From assembly GCA_002437405.1 (NCBI GenBank), contig DJPO01000102.1, positions 2,316 through 13,914 of the forward strand: a stretch of 11,599 nt of DNA. The letters run 5' to 3'. Within the stretch, counting starts at the first letter, position 1. Each line of letters starts with the position of its first letter. The notes below the pieces were generated by a model that searched no databases, was not told where the DNA came from, and worked only from the letters and a program-made list of their open reading frames with translations. The translations under genes and the position numbers were made by a program. Shown in pieces: positions 1 to 7,336 of the stretch. This DNA comes from Opitutia bacterium UBA6410 (GTDB lineage: Bacteria; Verrucomicrobiota; Verrucomicrobiia; Opitutales; Intestinicryptomonadaceae).

Positions 1-26
1 ACATCGTATGTTACAAGTACAAGCAT
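1..26 (-). CDS. cas2: Cas2, N-terminal fragment (cut by window edge)
   Basis: Reading the minus strand from base 26 gives ATG followed by codons for MLVLVTYDV, the characteristic first beta strand of Cas2, ending in the conserved Asp of the ferredoxin-like fold. The rest lies beyond the left edge. The start codon is separated from the cas1 stop codon by one base, so translation is probably coupled to cas1; no clear Shine-Dalgarno is seen. Cas2 dimers bridge two Cas1 dimers in the spacer integration complex. In type I-C loci cas2 is normally last, followed by the CRISPR array, so the array is expected just left of the window. The identification rests on nine residues plus the invariable cas1-cas2 order. 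Confidence 0.85.
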
Positions 27-27
27 A

Positions 28-1050
28 TTATATTAAAAATACGGGATAACCGTCCAATTCGCCGCGCAAATATTTTGAAAACATCATCGCCTGCACATAT
101 CCAAGCAATCCGATAGATACCTTTTCGCCGAGAAACGGGTGTACAATCTCTTCGTGTTTCCGTTTTTGCCACGCGCTTAAAAAACTTTTTCGCGCATCGG
201 GTTTTAAAATTACCCCGCCGCCTCCGTTATCTATGAAATCGTTGACCGACACCATATTCTTATTGATTAAACTCAGGACAAACCTATCCGCCAAATATCC
301 ACGAAATTCCTCCATTATGTCGAGAGCCAAGCTCGCCCGCCCCGGGCGGTCGGTGTGGAAAAATCCGACGTACGAATCTATCCCGACGCTTTCCAGCGCA
401 CTTTGAATATCGCAGGCAAGCAACGTATACGCAAATGAAAGAAGCGCGTTTACGTTGTCTTTCGGCGGGCGGCGGGTTCGACCTTCGAAGACGAAATCTC
501 CGCGTAAAATTAGCGAATTGAAAACCGAGAAATAGACTCTCGACGCGTTGCCTTCTATCCCCCGAAGCACGTCCATATCGGCGGCGTTGATCGCTTCGCG
601 TTTTGAAAAATTGAGAATGTTTGAAGCCTCTTTTACTTTTGCACAATTCGGCGAGTCGGGATAATCGCGCAAAAATCGCTCGAGCACTTTTCGCGAATTC
701 GAAATCTTTGCCGATATTATCGACGAGGCGAGTTTAAGCGATATTTCTTTATTGTCCGCAATCCTGTATTGCGCCCGCCGAACCAATACGTTGCCGTTTG
801 TTTTCCCGATTGCGCGCGCCAAAAAGTATCCGTTTTCGGACAAAAACGACAAACCTATTCCGCGTTTTGCACAGGCATGCATTAGCGCCGGACTCGCCCC
901 CGCGTACGAAAAAGTTATAATATTTTCAAGATTTATAAGCGGTACTTTTAGTTTCTCTTCGCCGTCGATTTTCACCGATACGCACTCGCCGTCGCGGGCG
1001 AGCCACGCGTCCAGACTTGTTACGTAGAGTGTATTTAAAAGTTTCCTCAT
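28..1050 (-). CDS. cas1: Cas1, CRISPR spacer integrase (type I-C)
   Basis: Metal-dependent integrase that, with Cas2, inserts new spacers at the leader end of the CRISPR array. The 340-residue length is normal for the I-C form. The N-terminal beta domain (about 1-90) is followed by the helical catalytic domain. Expected active-site residues are visible: Glu166 in RGIEGNASR, His232 in GFFHTDRPGR, and an acidic cluster Asp244, Glu247, Glu248 in LALDIMEEFR that carries the third metal ligand. The start ATG overlaps the cas4 stop as ATGA, which fixes the start and implies coupling; a GAAAGAA stretch upstream is only a weak ribosome site. Nothing is missing or broken, so the gene is probably active. 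Very secure family call. Confidence 0.97.
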   Translation of the reverse strand: MRKLLNTLYVTSLDAWLARDGECVSVKIDGEEKLKVPLINLENIITFSYAGASPALMHACAKRGIGLSFLSENGYFLARAIGKTNGNVLVRRAQYRIADNKEISLKLASSIISAKISNSRKVLERFLRDYPDSPNCAKVKEASNILNFSKREAINAADMDVLRGIEGNASRVYFSVFNSLILRGDFVFEGRTRRPPKDNVNALLSFAYTLLACDIQSALESVGIDSYVGFFHTDRPGRASLALDIMEEFRGYLADRFVLSLINKNMVSVNDFIDNGGGGVILKPDARKSFLSAWQKRKHEEIVHPFLGEKVSIGLLGYVQAMMFSKYLRGELDGYPVFLI

Positions 1051-1706
1051 AATTCTTTCAGTTTATCCAGATATTTCGATACGCCGTTCATGCGTTTTTC
1101 GGACTTGGGCAGACATATATCGAAGAGCGAGCAGGAGCGGCATTTGGGGGAATATTCTGCGGGAATAGAACCAGCTCGCGCAAAAGCGGCATGCATTTCG
1201 GCGGAAATTTTGAAGACCTGACTTCGCAGCTCGGAGTCGAAGACAACCGTACGCCTTCGCGCGATTTTCCCGTAGTACAAATCGCCGCTTTCGATTTTTG
1301 TATTAAAAGCTTCTTCAAGGCAAATTGCTTGGGCGCACAACTGCACTTCGTCGCAAATATCCATTTTTTCGGTGCCGTGTTTGTACTCTATCGGACGAAT
1401 TGACCACAACCCGTCGAAGTCTCCGATGGGTACGCCGCCGCTGTACGGCGTCAGCTCGACGACATCGCAGACGCCGTACAAACCGAGCGACTTGGAGGAA
1501 ACCGACAATCCGTTTATTTGGGCAATATCTCCGCGTTTGCGGCTTTTAAGCAGATTGTCGGCATTCCTATGCAAATAAGCACCTTCAAGCGTGAGCGAAT
1601 TTTCGTTCCACTCCTGAAAAACGTGAATAAGTGCCCATTGCCGTTTGCAAAAGGCGAAATGCTGAATGCCCGAAAGCATCAGCATATCGTCTTCGGAATA
1701 TTCCAT
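1047..1706 (-). CDS. cas4: Cas4, RecB-like Fe-S nuclease (type I-C)
   Basis: Cas4 trims prespacers and helps Cas1-Cas2 choose PAM-bearing ends in the correct orientation. The 219-residue protein has the four cysteines that hold the Fe-S cluster: Cys20 in FAFCKRQWAL and Cys189, Cys192, Cys198 in KCRSCSLFDICLP. RecB-type nuclease residues are also present: His46 in AYLHRN, Asp81 in GVCDVVE, and Glu107 with Lys109 in IRPIEYKHG, followed by the QLCAQ helix at 122-126. The start codon shares one base with the cas7 stop (TAATG) and the stop overlaps the cas1 start (ATGA), so it sits between two coupled genes. A separate, unfused cas4 before cas1 is standard in I-C loci. Confidence 0.96.
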   Translation of the reverse strand: MEYSEDDMLMLSGIQHFAFCKRQWALIHVFQEWNENSLTLEGAYLHRNADNLLKSRKRGDIAQINGLSVSSKSLGLYGVCDVVELTPYSGGVPIGDFDGLWSIRPIEYKHGTEKMDICDEVQLCAQAICLEEAFNTKIESGDLYYGKIARRRTVVFDSELRSQVFKISAEMHAAFARAGSIPAEYSPKCRSCSLFDICLPKSEKRMNGVSKYLDKLKEL

Positions 1707-2527
1707 TATTCCCTGATTGTTTTTTCGACACCCGACGGAGTTTCGCCGACGGAAAAATCGTAATCGGAAAAACTGCGCGCGGGTGCGGACGGATCTTTCT
1801 TTGCGATTTTTATGAGGTCGAAAAGTTTGTACGAAGGCGCGTTGCCGAGGTGCGAATTATGTTTGAAAATCACGAGCTTTTTTACGCTCATCAAACCGCG
1901 AGCCGCCGAACGGTCGCTTTCAAACATATTGAGAATCGACTCCCAAAGAAGCGCGAGGTCGTCTTCGGAAAAACCCGTCTGTTCCGCAAGCGCGGGAGAG
2001 ACAAAACCGTGTGCGACATAAAGCCCGTAGGGAACTGTCGACTTGCGTCCCATAGTTTGCCCCTTGTTGTCGTGCGCGATACGCGTTATCGTGTGTTCGG
2101 AATAGACGATCGGGTCTACAGATCTTGAAAACGTGAGCTGCACGGGCCCGCGAACCTGCCCCGCATTGTTTCCGCTTCCGCTGGTAAGAACTGCTCCGAA
2201 TGTACGAACGTCGAAAAATTTCGAACAGAAATCGCGGCAATCGACGGAACTTTTTTTGCTCTTACCATCGCCGTCTTTCGGTTTTTGTTCGGGTTCTGCG
2301 GCATCTCCCAATTCCAACTTTTGCTTTATGTAAATGTCGTACGGGGGAATACATTTCTTCGTTAATTGTACATAGTTTCTTATCTTGCGTTTTAGGCATA
2401 CGTCGGTGACAATCCCCATACCCGTTTCGGCGTCGATACGCGGAAGATTTCCCGCATCGGGGTCACCGTTCGGGTTGCCGTCGGCAACGTCGAATATTAT
2501 AGCGAAATCGTATTTATTGTTTATCAT
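1706..2527 (-). CDS. cas7: Cas7 (Csd2), Cascade backbone protein, type I-C
   Basis: Backbone subunit of the I-C surveillance complex; several copies form a filament along the crRNA spacer. The 273-residue protein begins with the family signature FAIIFDVADGNPNGDPDAGN (residues 8-27) and later has RTFGAVLTSGSG, RGPVQLTFSRSVDPI, and MGRKSTVPYGLYVAHGF, all typical of Csd2. Residues about 73-93 form a charged, low-complexity stretch rich in Lys, Asp and Glu, probably a surface loop. The start is backed by a good ribosome site, AAGGAG at 2540-2535, seven bases before ATG and overlapping the cas8c stop. Cas7 is the most abundant Cascade subunit, and it has one of the best ribosome sites of the operon, which fits the need for more copies. 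Confidence 0.97.
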   Translation of the reverse strand: MINNKYDFAIIFDVADGNPNGDPDAGNLPRIDAETGMGIVTDVCLKRKIRNYVQLTKKCIPPYDIYIKQKLELGDAAEPEQKPKDGDGKSKKSSVDCRDFCSKFFDVRTFGAVLTSGSGNNAGQVRGPVQLTFSRSVDPIVYSEHTITRIAHDNKGQTMGRKSTVPYGLYVAHGFVSPALAEQTGFSEDDLALLWESILNMFESDRSAARGLMSVKKLVIFKHNSHLGNAPSYKLFDLIKIAKKDPSAPARSFSDYDFSVGETPSGVEKTIRE

Positions 2528-2534
2528 TTTCGGT

Positions 2535-2540
2535 CTCCTT
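2535..2540 (-). promoter_or_regulatory. Strong ribosome binding site of cas7
   Basis: AAGGAG on the minus strand, seven bases before the cas7 ATG; its first bases are part of the cas8c stop codon TAA. Most other genes in this operon (cas3, cas5, cas1, cas2) show no good Shine-Dalgarno, so this site stands out and may raise the yield of Cas7, the multi-copy subunit. Confidence 0.75.
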
Positions 2541-2916
2541 ATTTTTCCATATTTTCTTCTTTTGACTTAAAAAAATCCTGCCTTTGCTGGTAATAACCAA
2601 TCGCAAAGCGCGACTGCCCGTCGAGCGACAGATGGGACGGGAATTCCGACGCCGGCATTTTGTCCATAATTTCTCCGATTGTTTTTTTCAGAAAAACGAC
2701 CGCCGCCTGATTTTCTATTTTGGACAAATGGTGGTTTGACAAATTTATCAAACGCCCGAATACCAAGATAGGAGTAGACGACGCCGCACCGTAGAACCTG
2801 TCCACTATTGTTGCGTTTATTTGTTTGCCGAGAGCGGTTTCCTGTATGCGTTCCAAGACGGCGAAAAGTCTGCCGCAAAGGTAACCGACATCGTTATTTT
2901 CAATATCCAATGACAC
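2539..2916 (-). CDS. cas11c: Cas11c, small Cascade subunit made from an internal cas8c start (predicted)
   Basis: Established work on type I-C systems shows that the small subunit Cas11c is translated from an internal start inside the 3' end of cas8c. Here Val455 of Cas8c is encoded by GTG at 2916-2914, with AAAGGGAAA at 2930-2922, a ribosome-site-like stretch ending five bases before it and with its GGG eight bases before it. The product would be 125 residues, starting VSLDIENNDVGYLCGRLF (as M) and ending at the Cas8c stop, which matches the known size and the position before the conserved YLCGRLFAVLERIQ helix. It is expected to form the belly of Cascade beside Cas7. The start is inferred from sequence only; TTG for Leu457 is an alternative. 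Confidence 0.6.
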   Translation of the reverse strand: MSLDIENNDVGYLCGRLFAVLERIQETALGKQINATIVDRFYGAASSTPILVFGRLINLSNHHLSKIENQAAVVFLKKTIGEIMDKMPASEFPSHLSLDGQSRFAIGYYQQRQDFFKSKEENMEK

Positions 2917-4278
2917 TTTTATTTCCCTTTCTGAGTTGTTTAATATTCTGTTTTTTCTGTTCAAATATGCTTTTAAAATCGCCGCGCGAATGCGGTTTAT
3001 TACCCTGTCGGCGCGGATTATATTTAGGCACTGAAGTTGGAGGGTTCTCGGATACATTCCGCCCGAAAGAACCGCCGAAATCAGAGCGCCTTCGATATTC
3101 GGAGGAATTTTTTCGATTTTGTTTTCCGGCGATATGTAGGAAAGTATGTTGAAAACCGAAAAGAGTTGGCGTTCGCCCGCCTTCCGAACCATATCGAAAT
3201 CCGAAAAATGTTCCGCAATGCGCGCGCCGATTGCCCGCTCCGTGTCGGCAACAAAAAAGCGCACAATCATTCTTGCCTTGTTTGCGGCAAGCCCCAAAAC
3301 GAAAAATTTTCGATCTTCCAAAATTTGTTCTCGCCCGCTAAACACCGATTTATAAAGCGCGGAAATGGACGAAACCCAGGCGTCGGGATTGTCCTTTGCG
3401 GGAATGCCGAACAACGAGCCGAAGACGTTTTCGATTTCCGATTTTTCCGAATCGCTCCAGAAAACCATTTGCAATCCTCCGATACCGAGTCTGTTGCTTT
3501 TGCTGGAAAGCAACGTCGATAGTGCAGACGTATACGCCAATTCGGCGTACAATGAAACGGGGGCATTTTCGCCCTGCTCTTTGTAATACGAATCGTATCC
3601 GCTTGATGTTTGGAACGAAACGAGCTTTACGCCCGCCGAGCCTCCGATGGAGAAACCACCGTGCGTCATAACGGGAACGGTTTTTTCGCCCGTTATCAAA
3701 CAGACGTATTTTTTATCGTCGCCCGCGGCGTTTATCGATTTGCCGAGAAAATCCGCGACATCGGAATTTGCGGCAACGATTTCCGTTTTTCCGCGAAGCT
3801 TAAAAGTTATGTTGCAGCCGGCGATTTTTACGCATTGCGCCCATTCTTTCATATTTTGGGCTTCCGCCAATCTATTCGGATTTTCCGCGAACCTGCGCAC
3901 CGCCAAAAATTCGCGGTTTTCGGGATACATTTCGGAAAGTTTTACAATTTTCTCGGCAAACGCCTTCGACTGATTCTTGGCGGTCTCTACGTCCTTGGGG
4001 GAATCGCTCTTCGGATACCCGAAAACGAACCCGATGTGGTCCCACAGCAAATTGGGGAACATATACGCATTTTTGCCGGAACGCCCTTCTGCTTTCGGTA
4101 GACGGAAAACGCGCCCCTTTTTTTCCGTTTTGGAAGTGGTATCTTCAAGCGCAAGCAGTTTGCCGTCGTCGTCGATTACCGCCAAAAACGGGATCGCCTT
4201 GTCCTCGAAGCCAAGCGGAGGGATTTCCCCGAGCCTGCTTTTGCGCTGGTAGTAGTCGTAAAGTGCTTTCAGTATCAT
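2539..4278 (-). CDS. cas8c: Cas8c (Csd1), large Cascade subunit, type I-C
   Basis: Large subunit that recognises the PAM and helps open target DNA. With start ATG at 4278 the protein has 579 residues, in the normal range for Csd1. The frame is open for 76 further codons upstream, but that part overlaps cas5 and is unlike Cas8c. The chosen start overlaps the cas5 stop (ATGA), has a GGAGGGGAG ribosome site eight bases upstream, and gives the typical beginning MILKALYDYY. Family landmarks: NLLWDHIGFVFGY (about 76-88), YVCLITGEKTVPV (191-203), VSFQTSSGYDSYYKEQG (220-236), FYGAASSTP (495-503), and the C-terminal RFAIGYYQQRQDFF (557-570). The 3' part probably also encodes Cas11c from an internal start. 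Confidence 0.96.
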   Translation of the reverse strand: MILKALYDYYQRKSRLGEIPPLGFEDKAIPFLAVIDDDGKLLALEDTTSKTEKKGRVFRLPKAEGRSGKNAYMFPNLLWDHIGFVFGYPKSDSPKDVETAKNQSKAFAEKIVKLSEMYPENREFLAVRRFAENPNRLAEAQNMKEWAQCVKIAGCNITFKLRGKTEIVAANSDVADFLGKSINAAGDDKKYVCLITGEKTVPVMTHGGFSIGGSAGVKLVSFQTSSGYDSYYKEQGENAPVSLYAELAYTSALSTLLSSKSNRLGIGGLQMVFWSDSEKSEIENVFGSLFGIPAKDNPDAWVSSISALYKSVFSGREQILEDRKFFVLGLAANKARMIVRFFVADTERAIGARIAEHFSDFDMVRKAGERQLFSVFNILSYISPENKIEKIPPNIEGALISAVLSGGMYPRTLQLQCLNIIRADRVINRIRAAILKAYLNRKNRILNNSEREIKVSLDIENNDVGYLCGRLFAVLERIQETALGKQINATIVDRFYGAASSTPILVFGRLINLSNHHLSKIENQAAVVFLKKTIGEIMDKMPASEFPSHLSLDGQSRFAIGYYQQRQDFFKSKEENMEK

Positions 4279-4982
4279 TTTAAAATCTCCCCTCCGTTCG
4301 GATTCGGTACATTCAATACGCCGTTTTCGAGCTTTGCGCGGAAGAACATCGGCATCGGATTTTTTATGTCCGAGAAGTCCATATCGAATAGCATTATGCC
4401 CAAATCGCGCGTTTCGGGAATCGGCGGCGGCAATTCTTCGTTTTCCGCGACTAGCCTGAAATTCGCCGAAAACTCGCGGCAGCCCAAATACGGCATAGTA
4501 AAACACTGCCCTTTCGACGCCCTGCGCTCGAACATCGCGTTGTATTTTGCGGGGTTCTCATCCACCCGAAATCCGCGCTCCTCCTCCTCCGCGTCCGAAA
4601 GAGCCGATTTTCTTTCGCGCTTGGGGCGTTTCGACGGCGGGATAAAATCGAGCTCGGCATAAATTCGATAGCGCACGTCTTTAAGAAACGTTCCCGATTT
4701 TTGCTGGCGTTTGTCCTCGATAAACACGCCGTCTCCCGACTTCGAAGCCAAAGCGGCGACCTCGTTGCGCTTCACCGAGACCCATTTTATCGGGCGCAAG
4801 ACTTCTATTCTTTTCACAACCCAGTTTATTGCGGGCTTCCAGAATATCGCCTGAAAAATATTCCGCGCCGCCGACGGCGTCATTACGTCGTAGCTCACCC
4901 TCTCGACTTTTAATTCGGGACGCGTAAAACACGCATAATCGCCCCATACTTCAATACAAAATTCCTTATTTTTATACTCCAT
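4275..4982 (-). CDS. cas5: Cas5c (Cas5d), pre-crRNA endoribonuclease, type I-C
   Basis: In type I-C there is no Cas6; Cas5 cuts the pre-crRNA repeat and stays bound to the 5' handle within Cascade. The 235-residue protein opens with EVWGDYACFTRPELKVERVS (11-30), followed by SYDVMTPSAARNIFQAIFWKP (30-50), LKDVRYRIYAE (100-110) and GQCFTMPYLGCREF (158-171), all typical of Cas5c. A charged insert rich in Lys, Arg and Glu at about 115-138 explains its slightly long size. The stop overlaps the cas8c start (ATGA); the start lies seven bases after the cas3 stop, without a clear ribosome site. From memory, the catalytic Tyr of the Bacillus halodurans enzyme aligns near Phe47 here, and the Lys-His pair near Lys146-Tyr147; this needs an alignment. 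Confidence 0.96.
   Translation of the reverse strand: MEYKNKEFCIEVWGDYACFTRPELKVERVSYDVMTPSAARNIFQAIFWKPAINWVVKRIEVLRPIKWVSVKRNEVAALASKSGDGVFIEDKRQQKSGTFLKDVRYRIYAELDFIPPSKRPKRERKSALSDAEEEERGFRVDENPAKYNAMFERRASKGQCFTMPYLGCREFSANFRLVAENEELPPPIPETRDLGIMLFDMDFSDIKNPMPMFFRAKLENGVLNVPNPNGGEILK
4287..4295 (-). promoter_or_regulatory. Ribosome binding site that sets the cas8c start
   Basis: GGAGGGGAG on the minus strand ends eight bases before the ATG at 4278. It lies inside the last codons of cas5 and supports the 579-residue form of Cas8c over the longer open frame. Confidence 0.75.
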
Positions 4983-4989
4983 AATATTT

Positions 4990-7203
4990 TTATGCTATTA
5001 AAATATCTTTTAGTGCATTGTGGTTAATTGTCAATCCTATTTTCTCGGAATACAAACTTGGGTCGTTCAAAACATATATGCCGTTAAAATCCGTTATCTG
5101 CCCCGCCCGCAAAAACTCCTCCAGCTGGCTCTTCCGAACCGAAACGCAATAGCGGCGAAGTTTGCGGAAGAATTGCGAATCTCCGAGATGCCCGTCGGAA
5201 ACGCGCCTGCATAAATCCGCGCCGTCGCGGTACGGAACGAGAACCTCGACGCTGTCGCTGTCGTCTATTAAACGGAAATTTTTCGCCGCCGTTTCGAATT
5301 GAAACTCTCCCTCTCCTACGTTTTTAACAAGCAGACCGTTGACATTGGAGGAATCAAAATTGGCGCAGTTGGCGAAAAAATTGTCAAAATATTTTTCGAC
5401 GACTTTGCGGGAGTCCAACGGTTCGCCTTTGCAGCAATAGAGGGTGTCCTCCAATGCGTGTACTCCGTTGGATATGAATCCGGAAGTAAGCGGATTTTTT
5501 GTTTTGAAGACATAGACATCGCCCGTCTTCGCGCGCCCCTCGCGGTTACAACGCCCCGCCGCCTGAATTATGCTGTCCAGCCCCGCCTGTTCGCGGAATA
5601 CTTCGGGGAAATCCAAGTCCACGCCCGCCTCGACAAGCTGGGTTGAAACTACGCGCGTACATTTTCCCAAGGCAAGCGACGCTTTTATTTTCGCCAAAAC
5701 ATCGTCGATGTGCGCCGTACACATCGAGCGCGAAAGATGAAAGGCGGAGTCGTCGCCCAACGCCGAAAATATTTCGGCGGCATGCGCGCGCGTGTTGCAG
5801 ATGCACAGAAAAGACCCAGCCCTCGCGCACAGGAAATCGGCGAACCCGACAAGTTCGAATTCGTCGGGAAGAATGGAGATTTTTGTGCGCCGAAAGGCCT
5901 CCCGTAATTCCTCGGAGTTGGCAATAATCTCCCGAACGTTTTTTACGGGCGACTCAAACTTTTCCTTGTTCGAGCCGATTTTTCCCGAAAACACCGGCTG
6001 CGTTGCGGTGCAGAACAACACCGCCGCCCCGCCGATTTTGACAAAAGTGTCGAGCCCCCACAAAATGGGTTTCAAAAAATCGGGCGGGAGCATTTGGGCT
6101 TCGTCCAAGATTATCACACTATTGCATATGTTGTGGAGCTTGCGCGTGCGCGACGGCGAATTCGCATACATCGACTCGAAAAGCTGTACGTTGGTTGTAA
6201 TCACAATGGGCGCGTCCCAATTTTCGGAGGCAAAACGTGCGGCAGTCGGCTGTCCGTCGGCGTCGAAAAGTTTGTCGGGTTCGACGTTCGAATGGTGCTC
6301 CAACACGTTTTTATCGCCGAAAATTTTTCTGTATTGAGCCGCCGTCTGCGAGATTATGCTCGTATACGCAATCGCGACAATCACGCGCCGTTTGCCGTTT
6401 TTCACGGCGAATTTCAACGCCCATAAAATAGACGCGAGCGTTTTTCCGCCGCCCGTCGGGACGCTAAGGGAAAAATATCCGCCGGCGGAATCGGAATCCG
6501 CCGCCGCGGCGCAGTCGTCGTCTATCCCGCGCCGTAGGCGGTTTAGAGGGGTATCGGGCGAGTTTTCGAAAAGCGTCTTCAAATGCGATTGCAGGCGTTG
6601 CAGCAATACTTCGGGCGAGTCGAACCCGCCGCGCGACCTCTCGGGGAGGAAAAATTTTTCCGTATCCAGAAAATCGGCGTCGACGAGAGCCGAAAATATC
6701 AGCCGCACGAGCATATTAATTGAATATTCGTCGATATTCCAGTCTACTAAATTTTCGGGCGGCGGAATTTTATTTTCGGAAAAGAACTTTAAAGCGCGCT
6801 CTTTGACGGAATCGAAACAGTCTTTTTTTGCAAGGCGCGCCCTTTTATCATTGAAATCCTGAAGCCCCGAATGGTGCCCCGCCGAAATGTAATCGATAAT
6901 CGGCAGTTTATTGTTTGCGGCAAATATCGCCCCCGCCGAAGTGTGGTCCACCGACCCCCTGAAATACTTGGGATTGTCCGACTTCCCCAAAGCGACGGCG
7001 CGGATATACTCCTGAAATGCGTCCGAGAATTTTCCGATATCGTGTATAAGCCCAGCCGCATAGCCCCAATTTCGGCAACCAAAAGATTCCGCAAATTCGG
7101 CGGAAAGCGAAGCCGTCCCCTTCAAATGGTCGGCGAGTTTATGAAAAAAAACCTTTTGTCCGTTCCCCTCATCGGACTTTATGTGCGCAACAAAATCGTC
7201 CAT
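4990..7203 (-). CDS. cas3: Cas3, HD nuclease-helicase (type I-C)
   Basis: Recruited to target-bound Cascade, it unwinds and degrades DNA in an ATP-dependent way. The 737-residue protein carries an N-terminal HD nuclease domain with His26, the His54-Asp55 pair in LIHDIGKFSDAFQ, His87 in VDHTSAG, His110-His111 in SAGHHSG and Asp175. The SF2 helicase follows: Walker A VPTGGGKT (248-255), DEAQ box (367-370), motif III CTATQP (398-403), and motif VI QAAGRCNREGR (547-557). The C-terminal part (about 600-737) is the accessory domain. All key residues are present. It is the first gene of the operon, with a promoter right before it and no ribosome site, so the messenger may be nearly leaderless. Confidence 0.97.
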   Translation of the reverse strand: MDDFVAHIKSDEGNGQKVFFHKLADHLKGTASLSAEFAESFGCRNWGYAAGLIHDIGKFSDAFQEYIRAVALGKSDNPKYFRGSVDHTSAGAIFAANNKLPIIDYISAGHHSGLQDFNDKRARLAKKDCFDSVKERALKFFSENKIPPPENLVDWNIDEYSINMLVRLIFSALVDADFLDTEKFFLPERSRGGFDSPEVLLQRLQSHLKTLFENSPDTPLNRLRRGIDDDCAAAADSDSAGGYFSLSVPTGGGKTLASILWALKFAVKNGKRRVIVAIAYTSIISQTAAQYRKIFGDKNVLEHHSNVEPDKLFDADGQPTAARFASENWDAPIVITTNVQLFESMYANSPSRTRKLHNICNSVIILDEAQMLPPDFLKPILWGLDTFVKIGGAAVLFCTATQPVFSGKIGSNKEKFESPVKNVREIIANSEELREAFRRTKISILPDEFELVGFADFLCARAGSFLCICNTRAHAAEIFSALGDDSAFHLSRSMCTAHIDDVLAKIKASLALGKCTRVVSTQLVEAGVDLDFPEVFREQAGLDSIIQAAGRCNREGRAKTGDVYVFKTKNPLTSGFISNGVHALEDTLYCCKGEPLDSRKVVEKYFDNFFANCANFDSSNVNGLLVKNVGEGEFQFETAAKNFRLIDDSDSVEVLVPYRDGADLCRRVSDGHLGDSQFFRKLRRYCVSVRKSQLEEFLRAGQITDFNGIYVLNDPSLYSEKIGLTINHNALKDILIA

Positions 7204-7210
7204 GATTTTG

Positions 7211-7238
7211 AATCTATAATCGTATTTTTAACAGTCAA
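7211..7238 (-). promoter_or_regulatory. Candidate promoter of the cas operon
   Basis: On the minus strand TTGACT (7238-7233) is followed after 16 bases by TAGATT (7216-7211); TATAGA at 7218-7213 is an overlapping alternative -10. The site lies between the truA terminator and cas3. The -35 is good, the -10 is moderate. The predicted transcript start falls within a few bases of the cas3 ATG at 7203. Confidence 0.5.
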
Positions 7239-7288
7239 TTAATTTTTACGATTACGGAAATCAATATCGCCTACCATTGCGCTTATAT

Positions 7289-7316
7289 AAAAAACGGAGA
7301 ATCCCCCCCTTTCTCC
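7289..7316 (-). terminator. Rho-independent terminator after truA
   Basis: On the minus strand GGAGAA (7316-7311) pairs with TTCTCC (7301-7296) across a nine-base G-rich loop, followed by G and TTTTTT (7294-7289). It lies about 20 bases past the truA stop and ends the ruvX-truA transcript before the cas promoter. Confidence 0.75.
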
Positions 7317-7336
7317 ACCCCAAAAAAGAAAAAAAA

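Noticed and set aside
3610..4101. Long plus-strand open frames across the cas genes (for example this one, and 1631-2128, 5792-6337)
   Set aside because: They lie opposite well-supported genes, have arginine- and serine-rich shadow compositions and no family features.
4279..4506. 76-codon N-terminal extension of the cas8c frame
   Set aside because: It overlaps cas5, does not resemble Cas8c, and the ATG at 4278 has a ribosome site and the typical ATGA overlap.
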